Shown in pieces: positions 1-6,656 of a stretch of 64,000 nucleotides of DNA. The translations under genes and the position numbers were made by a program. The notes beneath the pieces were generated by a model. It had not been told where the DNA came from. It was given only the letters and a program-made list of their open reading frames with translations, and did no database searches. The DNA comes from Stutzerimonas azotifigens. Its GTDB lineage: Bacteria; Pseudomonadota; Gammaproteobacteria; Pseudomonadales; Pseudomonadaceae. The stretch covers positions 248,001 through 312,000 of the forward strand of contig NZ_JAAMRF010000006.1 in the NCBI RefSeq assembly GCF_013522725.1. Reading direction: 5' to 3'. Every line of letters starts with the position of its first letter. The first letter of the stretch is position 1.

Positions 1-32
1 CGATCATCAACGAAAACAGCGGACTATTCTGA
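1..32 (+). CDS. ynbE: C-terminal end of YnbE family lipoprotein (partial)
   Basis: Only the last nine codons are inside the window. Read from base 3 they give IINENSGLF followed by TGA. This ending, directly upstream of a ydbL gene, is characteristic of the small YnbE lipoprotein of the ydbH-ynbE-ydbL cluster, which is linked to outer-membrane maintenance. The start and lipobox lie outside the window, so the call rests on the tail and on its neighbour. Confidence 0.6.
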   Translation, partial: IINENSGLF

Positions 33-40
33 GGCCCCCG

Positions 41-385
41 ATGAAAACCACCGTAAAACTGGGAACCCTGCTGCTAGCCCTGTGCCTGAGCTTGCCCGCG
101 GCAGCCCTGAGTCTCAACGAAGCGATGTCGGCCCTGGGCGATGCCAAGGCCAGCGGCCAGCTTGGCGAAAAGCCCGACGGCTACCTGGGCGTGGTCAAGC
201 CCGGCGGCCAGGCCGAAGAGATCGCCGCACAGATCAACCAGGCCCGCCGCGCCGAATATCACCGTGTCGCGCAAAAGAACGGCATCAGCCTGAAGGACGT
301 AGAAGCCATCGCCGGCAAGAAAGCCATCGAAAAGACCCCTGCCGGCCAGATCATTCAGCTCAACGGAACCTGGATTCAGAAATAA
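41..385 (+). CDS. ydbL: YdbL family periplasmic protein (DUF1318)
   Basis: This 114-residue protein has a Sec signal peptide (Lys-containing start, hydrophobic stretch at about residues 7-20, AAA cleavage region near 20-23). The body is about 90 residues of DUF1318 type, with the family-like RAEYHRVAQKNG segment and a terminal NGTWIQK. YdbL proteins accompany the AsmA-like YdbH and lipoprotein YnbE, which bridge the inner and outer membranes for lipid homeostasis. YdbL appears to modulate them. The start lies nine bases after the ynbE stop, so the two are one operon. A strong terminator follows. The family call is good; the function is taken from family knowledge. Confidence 0.8.
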   Translation: MKTTVKLGTLLLALCLSLPAAALSLNEAMSALGDAKASGQLGEKPDGYLGVVKPGGQAEEIAAQINQARRAEYHRVAQKNGISLKDVEAIAGKKAIEKTPAGQIIQLNGTWIQK

Positions 386-415
386 CTGCCTGTGCTTCAG
401 GGCACAACCGAACGA

Positions 416-449
416 CAAGAAAGCCCCGCCCTTGAGCGGGGCTTTCTTG
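416..449. terminator. Bidirectional intrinsic terminator after ydbL
   Basis: A perfect 14-bp inverted repeat (416-429 and 436-449, core AAAGCCCCGC/GCGGGGCTTT) with a 6-base loop and T-rich flanks on both strands. It closes the ynbE-ydbL operon. Confidence 0.85.
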
Positions 450-583
450 TTCAGGCCCCGGCAGCCGCGCCCTGCAGGGGTAAAGAGTCCAGAGCGTGAC
501 AGCGCAACGGAAACGAATGAAGTCTACACTCCCGATTCAGTGATCACGCCCAACTTCGACTACAACGATGGCGAGGGACTGTC

Positions 584-883
584 ATGGAAAACGTCACTAT
601 CAAGAACTGGCTACTCGATGCCTCCGCCAACCGCAGCGACGAGGCTGGCGCCATGCTGCATACCGCTTACGAAACCATCGAACGGCTCGAGCGGCAACTG
701 GAGGAAGGCCGCCACGCCATTGCCGAGGCGCAGCAGCATCAGGCACGGATTCAGGAGCTCGAGCAAACACTCTGGGAGATCCTGATCACCGCCTCGGGCC
801 TCGCTGGCGAAGACCCGACCAGCCGGGACGCCTTGAGCACCATACGCAACGACATCCACTCGATGCTCTCCGCGCCTGAATGA
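584..883 (+). CDS. Small helical protein of unknown function
   Basis: A 99-residue protein preceded by a GAGGGA ribosome-binding site eight to ten bases before ATG. It has no signal peptide or membrane segment. Residues 25-65 are rich in Glu, Gln, Arg and Ala with heptad-like leucines, suggesting a coiled coil. The rest includes ILITASGLAGEDPTSRDAL, which I do not recognise. It stands alone between a terminator and a convergent pirin gene, whose stop is only seven bases away. It is probably a soluble cytoplasmic protein of the kind often found in Pseudomonas. No function can be given. Confidence 0.6.
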   Translation: MENVTIKNWLLDASANRSDEAGAMLHTAYETIERLERQLEEGRHAIAEAQQHQARIQELEQTLWEILITASGLAGEDPTSRDALSTIRNDIHSMLSAPE

Positions 884-890
884 CCGGCCG

Positions 891-1751
891 CTAGAGCGAT
901 ACCTCACCGAACGCGCCGCTCTGGTAATCGTGAATCGCCTGGCTGATTTCTTCGCGGCTGTTCATGACGAAGGGGCCGTGGGCCACCACGGGCTCCCCGA
1001 TCGGCTCGGCATGGCCGTAGAGCAACACCGCCTCGCCATCGGCCTGCACATGGACACCCTCGCCCTGGTCGTCCAGTTGGACTAGATGATGGGGCTCGCA
1101 GGCCACGCCTGCGACCCGAAGCGCCCCACGGACCCCATAGCAAAACACCGATCGCCCCGCCGGGGCCGGCAGGGTCACGCTACCGCCGGCCTGCATCTCC
1201 ACCGTCATCATCGCGACACCGGTCAACGACGCGATCGGCCCGGTGCGCCCGCCGAACTCACCGGAGACCAAGTTGACCCGTACGCGACCTTCATCGAGGG
1301 CAATGACCGGGATCTCGTCACGGATCAGCCCGCGATAAGCCGGCTTGGTCATCTTCAGGCGGGACGGTAGATTCACCCACAGCTGCAGGATTTCCAGCGG
1401 CCCGCCGCTGCGCTTGAACGACTCCGGCGACACTTCGGCATGGACCAGCCCAGACCCGGCCGTCATCCACTGCACCCCGCCTGCACCGATGACACTCTCG
1501 TGCCCGCCGCTGTCCAGGTGCGCCAGCTCGCCGGCGAGCATGAAGGTCACCGTCTCGAACCCCCGGTGAGGATGCGGGCCGAAGGGCAAGCCGCGATTGC
1601 CCGGCGCATAACGCTGCGGGCCGTGATGGTTGAGAAACAGGAAGGGATCGAGCTGATCGATGCCCGGCCCCGGCAGCGGCCGGCGCGTCACCAGCTCGCC
1701 GATGTCGTCACGGTAGGCGGGGTATTGGCGTATAACGGAACGCGAGGTCAT
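891..1751 (-). CDS. Pirin family protein
   Basis: A 286-residue bicupin of the pirin family. The N-terminal cupin carries the metal motif (FGPHPHRGFETVTFMLAGE at about residues 57-75, with His and Glu ligands) and the second half (SGLVHAEVSPE) resembles the pirin Fe-site. Bacterial pirins are iron-binding, redox-sensing or quercetinase-like proteins; which applies here is not visible. The reading frame extends about 100 codons further upstream. The start at 1751 is chosen because MTSRSV is a typical pirin beginning and AGGGGAA precedes it at the right spacing; the longer extension overlaps the divergent gene. Confidence 0.85.
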   Translation of the reverse strand: MTSRSVIRQYPAYRDDIGELVTRRPLPGPGIDQLDPFLFLNHHGPQRYAPGNRGLPFGPHPHRGFETVTFMLAGELAHLDSGGHESVIGAGGVQWMTAGSGLVHAEVSPESFKRSGGPLEILQLWVNLPSRLKMTKPAYRGLIRDEIPVIALDEGRVRVNLVSGEFGGRTGPIASLTGVAMMTVEMQAGGSVTLPAPAGRSVFCYGVRGALRVAGVACEPHHLVQLDDQGEGVHVQADGEAVLLYGHAEPIGEPVVAHGPFVMNSREEISQAIHDYQSGAFGEVSL

Positions 1752-1856
1752 GGCTTTCCCCTGGTCGGTCGCAGGGCTCGAACCGGACACCGCAGTGAAT
1801 CCATGCCCGGGATCCGTGCTCAAACGCTTCAGGCACACCGGTAAACGGAGACAGGC

Positions 1857-2291
1857 ATGAGCGCCGATTTCGATCTGCAACGCTTCGTGGAGGCTCAAGA
1901 AGCGGACTATTCCCGCGCGCTGTCGGAACTGCGCAGCGGCCGCAAACAGAGCCATTGGATGTGGTACATCTTTCCACAACTCGCCGGCCTTGGGCGCAGC
2001 GAAATAGCTCGCCGCTATGCGCTGTCGGGCCGGGAAGAAGCCCTCTCCTACCTCCAGCACCCTCTGCTGGGCCCCAGGCTGGAGGAGTGCACCCTTGCCC
2101 TGCTGTCACACGACACTCTCACCGCGCACCAGATACTGGGCTCTCCCGACGACCTCAAGCTGCACTCCTGCATGACCCTGTTCGCCCGCGTCGCACCGGA
2201 AAAAACCTTGTTTCAGCGGGCACTGGAGCGCTACTTCGCGGGCAAACCGGACGAAGCTAGCCTCAGGCTGCTGGGTGGCGGAGCCCGGTAA
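1857..2291 (+). CDS. DUF1810 domain protein
   Basis: A 144-residue cytoplasmic protein matching the DUF1810 family over its full length. Family-typical segments are DLQRFVEAQ near the N-terminus, KQSHWMWYIFPQ at about 35-46, a central LxHPxLGxRLxEC stretch and DDLKLHSCMTLF at about 98-109. The conserved Trp, Lys and Ser residues are intact. The biochemical role of this family is unknown. It is divergent from the pirin gene, with a GGAGAC ribosome-binding site and about 105 bp of shared promoter region. There is no sign of truncation. Confidence 0.8.
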   Translation: MSADFDLQRFVEAQEADYSRALSELRSGRKQSHWMWYIFPQLAGLGRSEIARRYALSGREEALSYLQHPLLGPRLEECTLALLSHDTLTAHQILGSPDDLKLHSCMTLFARVAPEKTLFQRALERYFAGKPDEASLRLLGGGAR

Positions 2292-2347
2292 CGGCCCTGC
2301 GCCGAAGCAAACATAAGATCGACATACGGGGCCTTCCGCCCAGCCCG

Positions 2348-3655
2348 CTAGAACCGGATTGCACCAATGGCCATGGCGAAGACGAGCATCACCAGACTCA
2401 CACCCCAGGCCCAGAAGAATGTGTAGGCGATGTGCTTGCGCAACTCGACGCCCGCGAGCGCCAGCGCGAGGTAGACACTGGGAACCACCGGGCTGATCGC
2501 GAAACCGGTGTTCTCACCGATCAGCATGGCGCGCGCCACGGCCTCCAACGGCACGCCCGCGGCGGTCGCGACGTCACGAATCACCGGCAGCAGGGCGAAA
2601 TAGTAGGCATCTGGTGAGAAGATCATTCCCAGCGGTACGCCAAAGGCACCAATGACCAAATGAAGGTACTGAGCCGAACCGCCCGGCAGGATGTCTATCA
2701 GGGCCAGCGCCATGCCATCCGACATCTTCGAGCCGGACAGCACACCCAGTAGCACGCCGGCGGCCATCATGACCATGACCATCTGCAGGGCATCGGCGGC
2801 GTGCGCCTTGATGCGCTCGGTCTGTTCGTTCAGCGAAGGGAAGTTCAGCGGCAGCGCCAGGCCCAGACCGACCATGAAACAGGCATAGAGCGGAAAGATC
2901 CCGGTGAACAGGCACGCGAGGATCGCCCCCGTCAGCGCCACGTTTAACCAGTAGCGCAGGCCCTGCGGCGACAGCGCGTGCTCCCGCCGCTCCGGCGGTG
3001 CCAGGTCGGGATCGAAGCTCGACGCGGCGCCGAGGGACACCGGTATCGCCCGCTGCGCACGCAGACCGAGCCAGGCGGCGATGAGCAGCATGCAGCCGAA
3101 CCCCACCAGTTGCACTGGAATCAGTCCCAGCCAGAGCTCCGTGGCATCGAGGCCGGTGGTCGCCGCCGCCCGGGCGGTGGTACCACCCCACGGCACCATG
3201 TTGCCCACCCCGGCGGTGGTGCCGACCAGCAGGAGGAGCATGGTCGGGCTCATGTTCAGGCGTTTGTACAGCGGCAGCAGGGCCGGAATGGTCAGCAGGA
3301 AAGTGGCCGCCCCCACACCGTCCAGGTGAACCACGGCGGTGATGACCACGGTGACGAGGGCAACGGCCAGAGGTTTGCCCCCTGTACGCCGGATGAGGAA
3401 GTTGACCAGCGGATCGAACAAGCCGCGGTCACGCATGATGCCGAAGTACAGGATGGCGAACAGGAAGAGCGCGGCGGTCGGCGCGACCGTGACCAATCCG
3501 TTCTTGATGAACTCGCCGATTTGCGGCGGCGAGAAGCCGGCCAGCAGGCAGATGGCGACCGGAATCGTGGTGAACGCCACCATCGGGCTTATCCTGCGCA
3601 GCAAAATCAGCCCGATGATGCTGAGCATCATGAAGAATCCCAGTGCGGTGAGCAT
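2348..3655 (-). CDS. CitMHS-type citrate/carboxylate:cation symporter
   Basis: A 435-residue inner-membrane protein with about 11-12 hydrophobic segments. It matches the citrate-Mg2+:H+ / citrate-Ca2+:H+ symporter (CitMHS) family: N-terminal MLTALGFFMMLSIIGLILL, conserved HLDGVGAATFLLTIPALLPLY and a GNMVPWGGTTARAAA re-entrant-like motif at about 150-165. It is the last gene of a three-gene unit with the AtuA-like pair upstream (82-bp gap). This suggests it imports the unit's carboxylated substrate; citrate itself is only one possibility. The start follows AAGAGG at eight bases. Confidence 0.8.
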   Translation of the reverse strand: MLTALGFFMMLSIIGLILLRRISPMVAFTTIPVAICLLAGFSPPQIGEFIKNGLVTVAPTAALFLFAILYFGIMRDRGLFDPLVNFLIRRTGGKPLAVALVTVVITAVVHLDGVGAATFLLTIPALLPLYKRLNMSPTMLLLLVGTTAGVGNMVPWGGTTARAAATTGLDATELWLGLIPVQLVGFGCMLLIAAWLGLRAQRAIPVSLGAASSFDPDLAPPERREHALSPQGLRYWLNVALTGAILACLFTGIFPLYACFMVGLGLALPLNFPSLNEQTERIKAHAADALQMVMVMMAAGVLLGVLSGSKMSDGMALALIDILPGGSAQYLHLVIGAFGVPLGMIFSPDAYYFALLPVIRDVATAAGVPLEAVARAMLIGENTGFAISPVVPSVYLALALAGVELRKHIAYTFFWAWGVSLVMLVFAMAIGAIRF

Positions 3656-3737
3656 GTTCGAAGCCTCTTGATTGTTTTTATTGTTCGGCCCGGCCTCTCG
3701 AGTCGGGTCCGGTGGGTTGGAACAGTTGCGCGCGCCG

Positions 3738-4058
3738 TCAACCCGGCGCCGGCAGGCGCATCGAGAGCAGCAGGTAGCTCAGGCTCTTGCCGTGCCGGTC
3801 GAGCCCAGGGCTGCGGTTGACGCCGCCTTCCAGCGCGTCGTCCAGCACGAAGTTGAGCGCCGCGAGCGAGGCGACCTCATAACGCTGCACGCGCGACGGG
3901 CGTCGGGTGGCGAACTGTGCGGCGACCCGTTCGGCGGTCAGTTCGCGACGAAGCCAGGCGTAGTGCGCCGGGTCCAGCGGAAACACGGCGATGCTGAGGA
4001 TGTTGCCCTTGTCGCCGGCGCGGGCGTGGGCGTAGTCGGCGAGGATCACGGTTGTCAT
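3738..4058 (-). CDS. Small AtuA-associated protein (AtuA-like ferredoxin-fold domain)
   Basis: A 106-residue protein beginning MTTVILADYAHARAGDKGN. The ARAGDKGN motif and compact alpha/beta layout match the small domain that is fused to, or encoded beside, AtuA/DUF1446 proteins. Its ATG overlaps the stop of the upstream atuA-like gene (ATGA), so translation is coupled and a two-subunit complex is likely. It probably completes the active site of the larger protein. An in-frame ATG nine bases upstream is possible, but the overlapping start is the usual arrangement. The substrate is unknown. Confidence 0.7.
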   Translation of the reverse strand: MTTVILADYAHARAGDKGNILSIAVFPLDPAHYAWLRRELTAERVAAQFATRRPSRVQRYEVASLAALNFVLDDALEGGVNRSPGLDRHGKSLSYLLLSMRLPAPG

Positions 4059-5410
4059 CAGAACCACTCCAGGCGCGTTTCGAGGACGTTGCGCGGAATC
4101 AGGAAACTGCGCGTGACGATGGATTCGCCGACGTGCCGGCGCACGCCTCCGCCGCCGGCCGGGCCGTTCGTGTAGAGCGCCTCCACCTCGGCCAGCAGTC
4201 TTTCCAGCAGGCCACGATCGCGCAGTACCAGGCCGACGCGCACGCGCACATCATCCACTTCTGGCGCCTGCGCCAGGCGCTGTGCGAGATAGTCGCCACG
4301 CCCGTCGTTGAAAAGGCTGGCGACTCCGCTGAGGTCGATCCAGGGCTGCACGCCCGGGGCCAACTGGTCGAAACGCCGCAGCAGGATCTCGCGCGCGAGG
4401 TTCGCCCGGGCCACGGCACCGGGGCCGGCATAGGAAATCTCCGCCTCGCCGAACCACAGGCCGCGGACGCCGGCCAGGCACTTGAGCGTGTCGGGGCGCG
4501 GATGGCCATGAATGCCGCTGACCGCGACGCGATCTGCCCCGAGGGTTACCACCCGGGCCTCGCCCAGGTCGAGGATGACGTCGGGCGTCAGGTATCGGCG
4601 CGGGTCGTGCACCTCGTAGAGCAACTGCTCCTTGACCGTGCGCTCGGTGACGCAGCCGCCCGAGCCTTGCACTTTGGTGATCACTAGCCCGCCGTCCTCG
4701 CTGATCTCGGCGATTGGGCAGCCCAGGCCCGCGGGATTAGGCACTTCCTTGAGGCCGGGATGGGCGAAGTAGCCACCGGTGATCTGGGTGCAGCACTCGA
4801 GCAGATGCCCGGCCACGGTGGCGATGGCCATTTTCTGCCAATCGTCGCAGGCCCAGCCCAGGCCGTGGCGAATCGCGCCGACCGCCAGCGACGGATCGGC
4901 GACCCGGCCGCAGAGCACCACGTCGGCGCCTTCGGCGAGCGCAGTGGCAATGCCGTCAGCGCCGCTGTAGACATTGACTGAGACCAGGTCGTCCTGTGGG
5001 TTGTCTAGTGCTAGCCAGTCACCAAGACGTCGACGATCCATCTGCAGGAGGTCATCACCGAGCACGCAGGCGATCCTTGCCTGGGCACGTCGGCCGGCCA
5101 GCTCAGCCCGCAATCGTTCGGCCGCAGCACGAGGATTTGCGGCGCCCCCGTTGGTGATGACCGGAACCTTAGCCTCAAGGCAGATATCCAGCACGGGCGT
5201 GAAAAAATCGAACAGGCGCGCCGCGTAGCCACTGGCGGGATCGGCCTGCTTGCGCAACTGCGCCTCGGCCAGCGTGCGCTCAGCCAGCAGCTCGAACATG
5301 AGATAGCGTTGCCCCGGTCGTCGTGCCAGGTCCCGCGCCAGATGCAATGCTGCGTCGGGCCGATCATTGGCGAAGCCCGCTCCGCATCCGATATGAATTG
5401 TTCTTGTCAT
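4058..5410 (-). CDS. AtuA / DUF1446 family protein
   Basis: A 450-residue soluble protein of the 'acyclic terpene utilisation' AtuA family (DUF1446). Visible family features are the N-terminal IGCGAGFANDRPDAA, a VITNGGAANPRAAAE segment at about 85-100, VLCGRVADPSLAVG at about 165-180, and the QGSGGCVTERTVKEQLLYEVHDP block at about 250-272. The family name comes from the Pseudomonas citronellol/geraniol cluster, but its members occur in many carboxylate catabolic units and the reaction is not established. It is transcribed away from a LysR gene and ahead of its small subunit and a CitMHS importer. A GTG three codons earlier is possible; ATG at 5410 follows TGAGAG. Confidence 0.75.
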   Translation of the reverse strand: MTRTIHIGCGAGFANDRPDAALHLARDLARRPGQRYLMFELLAERTLAEAQLRKQADPASGYAARLFDFFTPVLDICLEAKVPVITNGGAANPRAAAERLRAELAGRRAQARIACVLGDDLLQMDRRRLGDWLALDNPQDDLVSVNVYSGADGIATALAEGADVVLCGRVADPSLAVGAIRHGLGWACDDWQKMAIATVAGHLLECCTQITGGYFAHPGLKEVPNPAGLGCPIAEISEDGGLVITKVQGSGGCVTERTVKEQLLYEVHDPRRYLTPDVILDLGEARVVTLGADRVAVSGIHGHPRPDTLKCLAGVRGLWFGEAEISYAGPGAVARANLAREILLRRFDQLAPGVQPWIDLSGVASLFNDGRGDYLAQRLAQAPEVDDVRVRVGLVLRDRGLLERLLAEVEALYTNGPAGGGGVRRHVGESIVTRSFLIPRNVLETRLEWF

Positions 5411-5519
5411 CGCTCTCACGCCGTAAGCATGGGTTGGTGGCCATAGTGCGATGCAAGGATTGTTCTGTGAATTTTAAATGTAGGATGATTTGATCCATAT
5501 TTTTTATTAAAGAGTCAGC
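5411..5519. promoter_or_regulatory. Divergent promoter region, LysR gene / AtuA-CitMHS unit
   Basis: A 109-bp intergenic region between two divergent starts, AT-rich on the LysR side. It includes an imperfect dyad, ATGATTTGATCCAT at about 5484-5497, with T-N11-A-like spacing as in LysR boxes. Divergent layout and length are typical of LysR control of the neighbouring operon. The exact operator is inferred. Confidence 0.4.
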
Positions 5520-6398
5520 ATGGATATCAGCTTTCGCCAACTGCGGGCTTTCATCCTCATTGCCGAGACGTCGAGCTTCACCCGTACGGCCGAGCAGCTT
5601 CATCTCTCCCAGCCGGCGCTGAGCTACAACATTCGCAAGCTGGAGGAAGCGCTCGGCCTGCAACTGCTCGCCCGCAATACCCGCAGCGTCGAACTGACCC
5701 CGGCCGGAGCGCATTTCCTGCCACAGGCCAGACGGATGCTGCGTGACATGGACGATGCAGTACGCGATGCACGCGAAACACTGAACCTCAGCCGCGGCAC
5801 GATTCGCCTGGCGGCATTGCCAACGGCAGCGGCCTCGTTTCTGCCCAAGGTCATAGCTGCCTTTGCGCAAAGCTACCCAGGCGTGAAGGTCTCGCTGCGA
5901 GACGGTCGAGCCGGCGAAATACTGGCATGGGTCAAGGAGGGCGAAGTCGACGCGGGCATCAGCTCGTTACCCGAGGACCTTTCAGGGCTTGAGTTCGAAC
6001 GCCTGGTTGACGACAACCTCGCGCTGCTGGTTCGCAAGGAACACTCGCACGCGGATGATTGGAAGCGTCTGCCCTACATCGCGCTAACACGCGACACCAG
6101 CATCCGCCCCCTTGTCGATGCGGCCCTACGTTATCTGGAAATGCCGGTGACGCCAGCCTGGGAGGCGGCCCACATGAGCACTGCCGCCGCACTGGTGCGC
6201 GAGGGCCTGGGGTTCTCGCTGCTGCCCGCTAGCTGCACAACCTTCCTGCGAATCGACGAAGGGCTGGCGGTACTGCCAGTCGAGCAGCCGGCACGGCGTA
6301 CGCTCGGATTGCTACAGCGAAAACCATTTCGCCAGACGCCTTCGATGAAGGCTTTTATCAGCTGCCTGATGCGAATCCTGGAACAAACCGAACGGTAA
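5520..6398 (+). CDS. LysR-type transcriptional regulator of the AtuA/CitMHS unit
   Basis: A 292-residue LysR protein. The N-terminal winged helix-turn-helix (residues 1-60) contains FRQLRAFILIAET and the recognition-helix region TAEQLHLSQPALSYNIRKLEEALG. An effector-binding periplasmic-binding-protein fold occupies residues 90-290. It is transcribed divergently from the DUF1446/small subunit/CitMHS genes, which it presumably controls in response to their substrate. Its stop is about 260 bp upstream of the molybdenum hydroxylase genes. It could act there too, although that island has its own LysR and AraC genes. Confidence 0.85.
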   Translation: MDISFRQLRAFILIAETSSFTRTAEQLHLSQPALSYNIRKLEEALGLQLLARNTRSVELTPAGAHFLPQARRMLRDMDDAVRDARETLNLSRGTIRLAALPTAAASFLPKVIAAFAQSYPGVKVSLRDGRAGEILAWVKEGEVDAGISSLPEDLSGLEFERLVDDNLALLVRKEHSHADDWKRLPYIALTRDTSIRPLVDAALRYLEMPVTPAWEAAHMSTAAALVREGLGFSLLPASCTTFLRIDEGLAVLPVEQPARRTLGLLQRKPFRQTPSMKAFISCLMRILEQTER

Positions 6399-6656
6399 TC
6401 GCATAGGGCATCACCCCGCCTCGCTGTCCTCGGAATCAGCATCCAAAGCCTTACTCGCGCTCAGCGCGAGGTACAGCGCCTGCGCCGGCTGTGCTCCTCG
6501 AGGCGCTGACCGACGGCCCTCCATCACCGCAATCAGACTCCAGGGTAAATTTCCCGACTCCAGCGCAGAACCTCGTAGTCCGGGGCAAGGCGGCGCGCCA
6601 GGCGAATGCAGAGAATCGGGGACATCGCCTCATGCACAAAAACAAGAGTTCACAAA

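Noticed and set aside
4058..5410. Naming the DUF1446 gene as a terpene-degradation enzyme
   Set aside because: None of the other atu/liu genes are present; the family name alone does not support the function.
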